A DNA stretch of 36,571 nucleotides from a virus, in IMG/VR virus record IMGVR_UViG_3300028025_000005, positions 1 through 36,571 of that record. The stretch is one strand, 5' to 3'. Under the pieces are notes generated by a model. It worked only from the letters and a program-made list of their open reading frames with translations. It was not told the origin of the DNA and searched no databases. Both the position numbers and the translations under genes were made by a program. Positions 23,640 to 29,916 of the stretch are shown piece after piece; positions within the stretch are counted from its first letter, which is position 1; each line of letters begins with the position of its first letter.

Positions 23640-23784
23640 ATTGCTCTACCTTGGTTTGTAAGTTAATTACTTCTTTAGTCACCCGTGCTAACGCTCGCAT
23701 GGCTTGGTTGTACTCTTTGACGCGGATTGTTTCCTCTGCCTGCGCCGCCTTGAGCTTGGCTTTAAAGTGAATAAGCCTGTCCAT
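23608..23784 (-). CDS. 58-aa coiled-coil protein
   Basis: Start chosen at 23784 (MDRLIHFKAKLKAAQAEETI), whose ATG overlaps the TAA of the preceding gene; two further codons upstream would also be open. Almost the entire chain is one coiled coil (KEYNQAMRALARVTKEVINL, QTKVEQYERSKLAQ). Function unknown. Confidence 0.65.
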   Translation of the reverse strand: MDRLIHFKAKLKAAQAEETIRVKEYNQAMRALARVTKEVINLQTKVEQYERSKLAQAE

Positions 23785-23939
23785 TAGCACCGTCCGTCCA
23801 TGTCAAACTTATCTTCGTCGTTTAGCCGGTCAATCTCAGCCACCAAACGGCGAAGCATTACTTCGATGTTCGTGTCAGGCGCGTATTCAGCGATGTCGTC
23901 TGCTAGTTGTAGCGCTTCTTCTGTTAATTTAACTGTCAT
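23784..23939 (-). CDS. 51-aa acidic protein downstream of the SNF2 helicase
   Basis: From ATG 23939 (inside the helicase stop, ATGA) to TAA 23784-23786. It reads MTVKLTEEALQLADDIAEYA, then PDTNIEVMLRRLVAEIDRLN, ending in an Asp-rich tail DEDKFDMDGRC. It is coupled on both sides. No family is recognised. Confidence 0.65.
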   Translation of the reverse strand: MTVKLTEEALQLADDIAEYAPDTNIEVMLRRLVAEIDRLNDEDKFDMDGRC

Positions 23940-25270
23940 TTCAATTCCTCCAATGCTATGTCGCTAATCGCCCGTTTGTCCTTCAGGGCGTCCCAAATCC
24001 TCAAATCAATCGTTTTATTAGTCAATAAAAGGTAAACCCATACGTCATGTTTCTGACCGCTGCGGTGCAGGCGCCCTACTGTTTGCTCGTATAGCTCAAG
24101 GCTCCACGGCAACGATACAAAGACCATTTTATTACCACCATGCTGTAAGTTCAGACCATGCCCTGCGCTTTTAGGGTGGATCAAGAGTAACTCAATCTTG
24201 CCCTCGTTCCAACGCTCGATAGCCTTGGGGTCGTTAATTGTCTGTGCGGTAGGATACCGACGCTTGAGTTCAGCCAATTCTTCAACGTAGTTGTAGACGA
24301 TGATGGTGTTGTCGTGCTGATTTTCCTCAATCAGTTCGTCTAGCATATCGAACTTGTGGGTACTAAACCAAATGGGCGTCTTGCTCACGTTCATGCGCCC
24401 AGGTGTGCTAGACGCCGTTGTAACCGTTTCGTAGACCCAACCCCCTGCCATCTGCTGCAACTTGCCTGTGACCACGCCTGCGTTGACGGCAGTGATCTCC
24501 ACGTCCTTGAACTCAATAACAAAATCCTTCTTCATCTTTTCGTATGGCGCGCGGTCTTGCAGGTCGCACTTCATCTCAACCGTATGGCAGGGTGGCAGCT
24601 TGTCAGCGTACTCGCCAGCGTCAAGCAAGAAGGTTGCAGGCTTGATCCGAGCCATGACCTGCGCTAGCGATCCTATGCGTGGCTCCCACTCACCAAAGTC
24701 CTTGTTGACCAGGACAAAGTACTGTTGCATAAACGCGCCTTTAGCCCGTCCAAGCAGGTCTTGGTTGACGATCTTGCATTGCCCAAACACATCCTCAAGG
24801 CCGTTGCTAGTAAACGAACCCGTCAAGCCCCAACGAATGTTGATCTTATCGACAATCTTAGCCAAGGCTTTGTAGCGTTTGCCTGATGGGTTCTTGAGCT
24901 TAGTCAACTCGTCAAACACGATGCCGTCAAAGTCTAGCTCTTGGTCAGCAAGCCATTGGATGTTGTCGTAGTTAGTTACTACTACGGGAAAACCCGAATG
25001 TAGGGCTTGGCTGCGTTGGATGGGCATACCCACCGCTACGGCGATGGGCGTGTCAGTTGCCCACTTGGGTTGCTCTACAGGCCATACGTCGGTGCAGACG
25101 CGTTTAGGGGCTAGCACAAGCCATCGTTTGACGAACTTGTAGCGCAACATATCTTGCATGGCAGTCAACGTCAGGGCGGTCTTTCCCGCGCCCACAGGCG
25201 CAAGAATCATGGCTCTGTTGTTTTCATACAAAAAGTCAGCGGCTTTTTCTTGGTAGTCACGTAGCTTCAT
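23936..25270 (-). CDS. SNF2-family DEAD-like helicase
   Basis: 444 aa. Superfamily 2 ATPase: motif I APVGAGKTALT (Gly26-Lys30-Thr31), motif Ia LVLAPKR, motif II FDELTK (Asp120-Glu121, with Leu-Thr in place of the common Ala-His), motif III GLTGSFTSN, motif V LLLIHPKSAGHGLNLQ and motif VI EQTVGRLHRSGQ (Arg400, Arg403). This is the small phage SNF2 helicase that often travels with a VRR-NUC nuclease. It likely translocates on double-stranded DNA during replication or recombination. It overlaps the methyltransferase gene by four bases (ATGA). All motifs are complete. Confidence 0.93.
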   Translation of the reverse strand: MKLRDYQEKAADFLYENNRAMILAPVGAGKTALTLTAMQDMLRYKFVKRWLVLAPKRVCTDVWPVEQPKWATDTPIAVAVGMPIQRSQALHSGFPVVVTNYDNIQWLADQELDFDGIVFDELTKLKNPSGKRYKALAKIVDKINIRWGLTGSFTSNGLEDVFGQCKIVNQDLLGRAKGAFMQQYFVLVNKDFGEWEPRIGSLAQVMARIKPATFLLDAGEYADKLPPCHTVEMKCDLQDRAPYEKMKKDFVIEFKDVEITAVNAGVVTGKLQQMAGGWVYETVTTASSTPGRMNVSKTPIWFSTHKFDMLDELIEENQHDNTIIVYNYVEELAELKRRYPTAQTINDPKAIERWNEGKIELLLIHPKSAGHGLNLQHGGNKMVFVSLPWSLELYEQTVGRLHRSGQKHDVWVYLLLTNKTIDLRIWDALKDKRAISDIALEELK

Positions 25271-26388
25271 AGCTTATCTACCAAGTCGATTCCATCGCCA
25301 ATCCACTGCATACACGGTACCGCCATGGAGTTACCAAGGGCTTTGTAGCGTAGTCCTTCAGGTGAAGTGTCTTTTTTACGCCACGGAATGTTAGTAAAAC
25401 CATCAGGGAAACCCTGTAAACGTTCGCACTCAGTAGGTGTTAAACGACGTACTTTGACTGAATCAGCAACAAATGTTTGAGCATGGTGCGATTGAACCGA
25501 CGGGCGCAACGCTTGCAGGGCAGGCGTTACAGTCAACGGTGTAGCGCTAAATGTATTGGCGCCTGCGTCCTCACGAATGCTGTACGCCTCGACAATAGGT
25601 ACGTTGCCACCACCTGTACCCCAACGGCTAGTCACGGTTTGACAGGTTTCACCCATCTCTTTAACACGGCTGTCAGCAGGGTGGGTTTCATAAACCTTTT
25701 GAACTAAAAAGGTTTCGCTTCCTCCACCGAGGACTCCACCGCTTGCCTTAAGGGTTCCTCCAATATCTCCCTCGCGGTATTGAGCAAGGCTACTTTCAAA
25801 GTATGCGGAAGGTTCTTTCCCCTGCGGTGCGCTCGGCGCAAGATCCCGGCGCAAGCTATGTCGCTCAAATAATACTGCGGCGGCAGGTCGCCAATCTCCA
25901 AGGTGTCCGACAACAAAGACACGACGCCTGCGCTGTGCCACTCCGCAGTACTGAGCGTCAAGCACTCGGTAGGCGAACCCATACCCGAGTTGAGCCACCG
26001 CCCCGAGGAAGGAACCAAAGTCCCGTCCTCCTGAGCTTGACAGGACACCGGGGACGTTTTCCCAGACAAACCAGTTCGGTCTAAAGTGGTCAAGCATCCC
26101 GCAATAGACGAGGGCCAAGTTACCACGTGGGTCATCCATTCCTTTCCTGAGTCCTGCGACTGAGAAGGATTGACAGGGGGTTCCTCCAACGAGAAGGTCA
26201 ATTGATCCATCTAAATTCCACTCCTTATACTTGGTCATGTCACCAAAATTAGTGACGTTGGGATAGTGATGCGCTAATACGGCTGATGGAAACGGCTCAA
26301 TCTCGGAGAACCCCGCAGGCGTCCATCCTAGGTCATGCCAAGCCATCGTGGCGGCTTCGATACCGCTACAGACTGATAAATACCTCAT
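25267..26388 (-). CDS. dcm: DNA (cytosine-5) methyltransferase
   Basis: 373 aa from the ATG at 26388, which overlaps the VRR-NUC stop (ATGA); six codons upstream are open but overlap more. All C5-methyltransferase motifs are present in order: I (LSVCSGIEAATMAWHDLG), IV (GGTPCQSFS, catalytic Cys72), VI (WENVPG, Glu110), VIII (AQRRRRVFVVG, 152-156), a target-recognition region (~165-300), IX (RRLTPTECERLQGFPDGF) and X (YKALGNSMAVPCMQWIG). It transfers methyl to C5 of cytosine. No cognate restriction enzyme is recognisable, so self-protection against host restriction is the likely role. A second open frame lies inside it (see 25704-26210). Confidence 0.95.
   Translation of the reverse strand: MRYLSVCSGIEAATMAWHDLGWTPAGFSEIEPFPSAVLAHHYPNVTNFGDMTKYKEWNLDGSIDLLVGGTPCQSFSVAGLRKGMDDPRGNLALVYCGMLDHFRPNWFVWENVPGVLSSSGGRDFGSFLGAVAQLGYGFAYRVLDAQYCGVAQRRRRVFVVGHLGDWRPAAAVLFERHSLRRDLAPSAPQGKEPSAYFESSLAQYREGDIGGTLKASGGVLGGGSETFLVQKVYETHPADSRVKEMGETCQTVTSRWGTGGGNVPIVEAYSIREDAGANTFSATPLTVTPALQALRPSVQSHHAQTFVADSVKVRRLTPTECERLQGFPDGFTNIPWRKKDTSPEGLRYKALGNSMAVPCMQWIGDGIDLVDKL
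25704..26210 (-). CDS. Candidate overprinted ORF inside the methyltransferase gene
   Basis: 168 codons on the same strand, shifted one base from the methyltransferase frame. The ATG at 26210 has AAGGAG ten bases upstream (26221-26226). The translation starts MDQLTFSLEEPPVNPSQSQD and contains SGMGSPTECLTLSTAEWHSA and YLSDIACAGILRRAHRRGKN. I have seen very similar proteins predicted beside or within phage methyltransferase genes. The similarity may be forced by the conserved PCQS, ENV and QRRRR codons of the main frame, so a real product is uncertain. If made, it would be a small basic-C-terminal protein. Confidence 0.35.
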   Translation of the reverse strand: MDQLTFSLEEPPVNPSQSQDSGKEWMTHVVTWPSSIAGCLTTLDRTGLSGKTSPVSCQAQEDGTLVPSSGRWLNSGMGSPTECLTLSTAEWHSAGVVSLLSDTLEIGDLPPQYYLSDIACAGILRRAHRRGKNLPHTLKVALLNTAREILEEPLRQAVESSVEEAKPF

Positions 26389-26672
26389 TGGTTGTCCTTC
26401 ATCCATGTGTCAATGTGTTCAATTGACCACAAGCAGGCGTAATTCTGATTGAGTTGTTTGAGGTTGCGAGCGTGGATCTGTTGCAAGGCTGACAGCTTAC
26501 CGCCATCGGTCTTGAGCTCCACGAACCAAGTCACACCGCCTGGCAAGCAAGCGATGCGGTCGGCTACGCCGCGCTGGGTGGGGGACTTGAACTTGTACGC
26601 TACGCCGCCAAGGTTTTGGACAGCCCATACAAAGTACTTTTCAATTTCTTTTTCGGATATTTTTGAGTTCAT
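26385..26672 (-). CDS. VRR-NUC domain nuclease
   Basis: 95 aa, the usual length of stand-alone viral VRR-NUC proteins (PD-(D/E)XK superfamily). Motifs: Glu in SEKEIEKYFV, GVADRIACLPGGV (Asp38) and TWFVELKTDGGKLSALQ (Glu52-x-Lys54, Gln64). Family members cut branched or single-strand-containing DNA and often accompany a SNF2 helicase, as here two genes downstream. First gene of the minus operon. No Shine-Dalgarno precedes the ATG, and a -10-like element ends only eight bases upstream, so the mRNA may be nearly leaderless. Confidence 0.92.
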   Translation of the reverse strand: MNSKISEKEIEKYFVWAVQNLGGVAYKFKSPTQRGVADRIACLPGGVTWFVELKTDGGKLSALQQIHARNLKQLNQNYACLWSIEHIDTWMKDNQ

Positions 26673-26679
26673 GTAAAAA

Positions 26680-26687
26680 AGTTTAGC
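26680..26687 (-). promoter_or_regulatory. Putative extended -10 promoter for the nuclease-methylase-helicase operon
   Basis: On the minus strand the sequence reads TG-C-TAAACT, an extended -10 form. Expected transcription start is about 26673, next to the VRR-NUC ATG (26672). A -35 is weak. The hexamer AGTTTA occurs three times in the divergent gap (26680, 26691 and 26710) and may belong to an operator. Confidence 0.35.
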
Positions 26688-26703
26688 ACAAGTTTAAAAG
26701 CTG

Positions 26704-26712
26704 TGGTAAAGT
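26704..26712 (+). promoter_or_regulatory. Putative extended -10 promoter for the replication operon
   Basis: TG-G-TAAAGT on the plus strand, giving a start near 26719 and a 27-base leader with ribosome site AAAGGAAATTAA before the ATG at 26746. It mirrors the divergent minus-strand element. No convincing -35 hexamer is seen at 17 bases. Confidence 0.35.
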
Positions 26713-26745
26713 TTAATCTCAGTCAACTAAAGTAAAGGAAATTAA

Positions 26746-27885
26746 ATGAACGAAGTAGTCCAACATTCCCGTGTAGTCGGTGGCTCTACAGCCAAGCGGG
26801 TTATCAGTTGCCCAGGCTCTGTAGCCTTGTGCGCTAAGATGCCCCCTAAGCCTTCAAGCAAATACGCTGACGAAGGCACCCTTTTACACAACGTCATGGA
26901 TTTAATCCTGACCACCAATCAAACACCTGAGTCATTCGCTGGTATGGAATACGAAGGTATTAAGTTAACCCAAGAGCTAATAGACGAGAAGGTTTACCCC
27001 GCCTTGCGCGCGTTAGACGAAATTGACCCAAATAAGGAGATGGAATATGCGACTGAAACAAAAGTGGGCTTCGGAAGTTTTCTTCCAGGCGTCTTTGGTA
27101 GCACTGATCTTCTTGGTCGTATTGGCAGGCGCGCTTTTATTTTGGATTGGAAATTTGGTAGCGGAGTTGCTGTGGATGCTACCGATAATCCTCAGCTAAT
27201 GTTCTACGCAGCCGCCGCCATGCGTACGCCCGAGGTGCAATGGGTGTTTGACGAGTGCGATGAGGTCGAGTGCATCATCGTTCAGCCCCCATCTGTAAAG
27301 CGTTGGGTTACAACTACCAAGCGCATCAAGGCGTTTGAACAAGAGTTGGCGATGGCGGTCAAAATCAGCCAATCGCCTGACGCGCCCCTAAACACAGGCG
27401 ACCATTGCCGTTGGTGCGCTGCAAAGCCCACCTGCCCCAAAATGACAGGCTTGGTTGAACGCAGCTTACACGCCCAACTTGACATCCTTGACGTAGCGCA
27501 AATCGCTGACTATCTCAAGAAAGCCGATATGCTTGAGCAGTGGATTACAGACGTACGCGCCCTAGCGCATCAAGTCCTTGACGCGGGCAAGCCCGTGCCA
27601 GGCTTTAAATTGGTCGCCAAGCGCGCTACACGCCAATGGGCTGACGACGATCAGGCTTTGGTCACAATGCTCAATCAGGGTATTCCTGAGGATGAGCTAG
27701 TGACAAGTAAGGTAATATCACCAGCCCAAGCTGAAAAAGTATTGAAAAAGCACGGCAAGCAATTGCCTGCCAATCAAGTAGTAGCAGTAAGCAGTGGCAG
27801 TACGCTAGTTGAGGACTCCGATCCAAGACCCGCGGTATTACAAATCGGGCAGCAACTCACCGCAGCCCTTTCTAAACTTCAATAA
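26746..27885 (+). CDS. DUF2800 Cas4/AddB-like nuclease
   Basis: 379 aa. Exonuclease-type PD-(D/E)XK protein with a likely iron-sulphur cluster: Cys22 near the start and Cys221, Cys224 and Cys230 (DHCRWCAAKPTCP) at the far end, the arrangement seen in Cas4/AddB/DUF2800. The nuclease core has EGTLLH (His48), GVFGSTDLLG (Asp121), FILDWKFGSG (Asp134-x-Lys136) and NPQLMFYAA (Gln150). It sits at the head of the replication operon, as usual for this phage module, and would resect DNA ends for recombination-linked replication. The C-terminal ~120 residues (WADDDQALVTMLNQGIPEDE) are conserved but of unknown role. Confidence 0.92.
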   Translation: MNEVVQHSRVVGGSTAKRVISCPGSVALCAKMPPKPSSKYADEGTLLHNVMDLILTTNQTPESFAGMEYEGIKLTQELIDEKVYPALRALDEIDPNKEMEYATETKVGFGSFLPGVFGSTDLLGRIGRRAFILDWKFGSGVAVDATDNPQLMFYAAAAMRTPEVQWVFDECDEVECIIVQPPSVKRWVTTTKRIKAFEQELAMAVKISQSPDAPLNTGDHCRWCAAKPTCPKMTGLVERSLHAQLDILDVAQIADYLKKADMLEQWITDVRALAHQVLDAGKPVPGFKLVAKRATRQWADDDQALVTMLNQGIPEDELVTSKVISPAQAEKVLKKHGKQLPANQVVAVSSGSTLVEDSDPRPAVLQIGQQLTAALSKLQ

Positions 27886-27896
27886 GGACTTCAATA

Positions 27897-28550
27897 ATGT
27901 CAAATATCACAACTTTCTCAGGTGCAAACCTTCCTTCTGTTAAGTCATTGGCTACAGCCTTGCGTACCATTGAGGCTGATGTCGGCGGTGCTGGCACCGT
28001 CATCATCAAGATGGACAAGACAGGTCATTGGGTATTCGGTGCAGATCAGACCGAGATCGAGGATGACTCGACTTGGGCTGTTAACCCTTTCTCGTTCGTT
28101 CACGGTTTCATTGCGTGGGGCGACGGTGAAGTGTTAGCCGAGAAGATGGTCAACGTTAGCCAACCATTGCCTGAACTCGATACAGCGCCTCCTGGTGCTA
28201 AAAAGGGTTGGGAAACGCAGGTTGGTATGTCGATCAAGTGCCTAACTGGTGCTGACACAGGCATGGAAGCGCGCTACACCACCACGTCTGTGGGCGGTAA
28301 GAAAGCGGTTCAAGCCTTGGCAGTAGCGATTGCCACGCAGGTGGACAAAGACCAATCTACGCCAGTTCCTGTCGTTGAGCTAGGCAAAGAGCATTACACT
28401 CACAAGTCGTACGGCCGTATCTACACCCCAGTATTTAAAGTAGTTGAGTGGGTTGGTATGGACGGGGATGCAGTACAAGCAGAAGCAGCGCCTGCAATCG
28501 AGGCGCCTGCCGAAGCAGAAGCCGCGCCAGCACGTCGCCGTCGCGGGTAA
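27897..28550 (+). CDS. Conserved replication-module protein, possible ssDNA-binding
   Basis: 217 aa after AAGGACTTCAATA. It begins MSNITTFSGANLPSVKSLAT, then MDKTGHWVFGADQTEIEDDS, WAVNPFSFVHGFIAWGDGEV and KSYGRIYTPVFKVVEWV. The middle is mixed alpha/beta; the last 30 residues are an Ala/Glu/Pro linker ending ARRRRG. It occupies the place where phages of this type put a single-strand-binding (DUF2815-like) protein between the DUF2800 nuclease and polymerase. The sequence itself does not resemble DUF2815 and I do not recognise an OB-fold, so the function is only suggested. Its tail is basic, unlike classical SSB. Confidence 0.65.
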   Translation: MSNITTFSGANLPSVKSLATALRTIEADVGGAGTVIIKMDKTGHWVFGADQTEIEDDSTWAVNPFSFVHGFIAWGDGEVLAEKMVNVSQPLPELDTAPPGAKKGWETQVGMSIKCLTGADTGMEARYTTTSVGGKKAVQALAVAIATQVDKDQSTPVPVVELGKEHYTHKSYGRIYTPVFKVVEWVGMDGDAVQAEAAPAIEAPAEAEAAPARRRRG

Positions 28551-28657
28551 CAAATAGGGGTGAACGTGCGTCTTATTCAGCCAGTATGGTATCTAGTCAC
28601 CGAACGCTAAGAAACGCACCAGTAGCCCCACCTACGCTACAGTAAAGGATAAAGAAA

Positions 28658-28927
28658 ATGAACAATAAACCAGTAGCGTGGGCTATTAAAGCCGACAACG
28701 ACTTTACCGAGATTGGTTTTGATAACCAATTGCTTGAAGAAATTGAGCAAATGTATGTAATGGAAGGCTGGAAATATGAGGTTATTCCACTCTATACCCA
28801 TCCAGTAAAAGAACTAACAGATGAGGAAATATATGAAACTTGGTTTAACTATGGATGTGGCATGCCTTGGACTGCAAACACAAAGACTTTTGCAAAAGCA
28901 ATACTAAGAAAGGCACAAGAGAAATGA
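28658..28927 (+). CDS. 89-aa small protein with PVAW...PLYTHP and C-terminal RKAQEK module
   Basis: AAAGGATAAAGAA before the ATG. N-terminal MNNKPVAWAIKADNDFTEIG, then WKYEVIPLYTHPVKELTDEE, the signature of a widespread small phage protein family of unknown function. The C-terminal region (FAKAILRKAQEK) also closes the 118-aa gene further on, so the two share a swapped or duplicated C-terminal module. First of five small genes before the polymerase. ATGA overlap with the next. Confidence 0.7.
   Translation: MNNKPVAWAIKADNDFTEIGFDNQLLEEIEQMYVMEGWKYEVIPLYTHPVKELTDEEIYETWFNYGCGMPWTANTKTFAKAILRKAQEK
28905..28927 (+). repeat. Gene-junction repeat A, copy 1
   Basis: 23-base repeat ending GGCACAAGAGAAATGA. 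It encodes RKAQEK at the end of the 89-aa protein, and the same bases contain the ribosome site (AAGAAAGG or AAGAG) and ATGA start of the next gene. With the copy at 29721 it is identical over 31 bases (28897-28927). Confidence 0.95.
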
Positions 28928-29091
28928 AAGATGCTTGCGGTATAGAAGAAGTAATCCTTCAAGAAAACGGAATTATTCGCAATGAAGATGGAATGATTAT
29001 TGGCAGACTTGTACAAGATATAAATGCGTTTGCTGAAAAACATTACCAGCGTGGTTATGAAGATGGTTTAAGAAAGGCACAAGAGAAATGA
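28924..29091 (+). CDS. 55-aa acidic protein ending RKAQEK
   Basis: Starts in the ATGA overlap. MKDACGIEEVILQENGIIRN, then EDGMIIGRLVQDINAFAEKH and YQRGYEDGLRKAQEK. The AFAEKHYQRGYEDG pattern recurs in small phage proteins. Its role is unknown. Its 3' end is again the junction repeat that starts the next gene. Confidence 0.65.
   Translation: MKDACGIEEVILQENGIIRNEDGMIIGRLVQDINAFAEKHYQRGYEDGLRKAQEK
29069..29091 (+). repeat. Gene-junction repeat A, copy 2
   Basis: Identical over 23 bases to copies 1, 3 and 4. It closes the 55-aa gene and starts the 100-aa gene. Confidence 0.95.
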
Positions 29092-29390
29092 AACCACATA
29101 AACACGCAGAACTAATCAAAGCATGGGCTGATGGTGCTGAGATTGAATGTAGAGATTGCAGGGTTTGGTATCACGCCAAAGACCCAAGATGGCAAGAAGA
29201 TATGGAATACCGCATAAAGCCTGAGCAAAAGCCTGATGTTTTTAGAAATTTTTTGTTCGTAGAGAAAATGGCTTGTGCTTACACATTTATAGATGTTACT
29301 GGGCTTCCTAGAAACGAGGGAGAGCAGTGGATTCGAGTTTATATGGATGGCGAAACAGGTGAACTTAAATCAGCAGAGGTGTTGAAATGA
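29088..29390 (+). CDS. 100-aa KHAELIKAWADGAEIE-family protein
   Basis: Starts MKPHKHAELIKAWADGAEIE and continues CRDCRVWYHAKDPRWQEDME and YRIKPEQKPDVFRN, a small domain common in phage accessory genes (HAELI-x-WADGA ... W ... EYRIKP). The second half has VTGLPRNEGEQWIRVYMDGE. Function unknown. Its end (SAEVLK) lacks the RKAQEK junction, the one exception in this block. ATGA overlap with the next gene. Confidence 0.75.
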   Translation: MKPHKHAELIKAWADGAEIECRDCRVWYHAKDPRWQEDMEYRIKPEQKPDVFRNFLFVEKMACAYTFIDVTGLPRNEGEQWIRVYMDGETGELKSAEVLK

Positions 29391-29743
29391 CCGCAAACGA
29401 GTTAGCAGATTTAATTGAATGTGCTTGCTGTGCTTATCAAAAAGAAGCCGCCACCATGCTACGCCAGTTCCATCTTGCTGAAAGCATTATCAAGCAGCAA
29501 CAGCTTGAAATAGAAGCGTTGAAAAAGCAATTTGCTATTGACCAAACAAGCCCCTATTTAAATGAATTGGCTAACTTAATTAAAAAACAAACAAAAGAAT
29601 TGAGTGACGAAGAAATACTTGAATTAAGTGATAAGCATTTAGTTTTAGTAAATGAATACATAGGCTGTGGTGATTATGTATCTAATATTGAGGGCGAGAT
29701 TGAATTTGCTAGAGCAATACTAAGAAAGGCACAAGAGAAATGA
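29387..29743 (+). CDS. 118-aa coiled-coil protein ending RKAQEK
   Basis: N-terminal MTANELADLIECACCAYQKE and a coiled coil SIIKQQQLEIEALKKQF are typical of phage proteins of the form NELAD...AATMLRQ. The second half KQTKELSDEEILELSDKHLV and EFARAILRKAQEK parallels the C-terminus of the 89-aa gene, so it looks like a chimera of a MTANELAD head and a shared tail. Role unknown. ATGA overlap with the next gene. Confidence 0.7.
   Translation: MTANELADLIECACCAYQKEAATMLRQFHLAESIIKQQQLEIEALKKQFAIDQTSPYLNELANLIKKQTKELSDEEILELSDKHLVLVNEYIGCGDYVSNIEGEIEFARAILRKAQEK
29721..29743 (+). repeat. Gene-junction repeat A, copy 3
   Basis: 23-base copy, extended to 31 identical bases with copy 1 (29713-29743). 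It closes the 118-aa gene and starts the 58-aa gene. Confidence 0.95.
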
Positions 29744-29916
29744 TTGATTGGCATAAAAAACCACCAAAATCTGTGCGCTCAGTAGAACAAGCGATGGATA
29801 GGGCAGAACAAAAAAAGCATGACCTTCCATTAGTGGTTCAAGTTTATGCAAGGGATTGGGACTTGGTAATTCTTGCAGACGAAATTAAGCGATTAAGAAA
29901 GGCACAAGAGAAATGA
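29740..29916 (+). CDS. 58-aa basic protein ending RKAQEK
   Basis: From ATGA overlap to TGA at 29914-29916. MIDWHKKPPKSVRSVEQAMD, then RAEQKKHDLPLVVQVYARDW and DLVILADEIKRLRKAQEK. It is basic and mostly helical with one beta-prone stretch. It is coupled to the polymerase gene, whose ATG lies inside its last codons. No family is recognised. Confidence 0.65.
   Translation: MIDWHKKPPKSVRSVEQAMDRAEQKKHDLPLVVQVYARDWDLVILADEIKRLRKAQEK
29894..29916 (+). repeat. Gene-junction repeat A, copy 4
   Basis: Fourth 23-base copy. It closes the 58-aa gene and supplies the ribosome site and start of the DNA polymerase. Confidence 0.95.

Noticed and set aside
28551-28657. Possible 14-aa GTG-started peptide in the gap after the 217-aa gene
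   Set aside because: AGGGG precedes a GTG at 28567, but the peptide is very short and resembles nothing. I see no promoter or terminator in this 107-bp gap.
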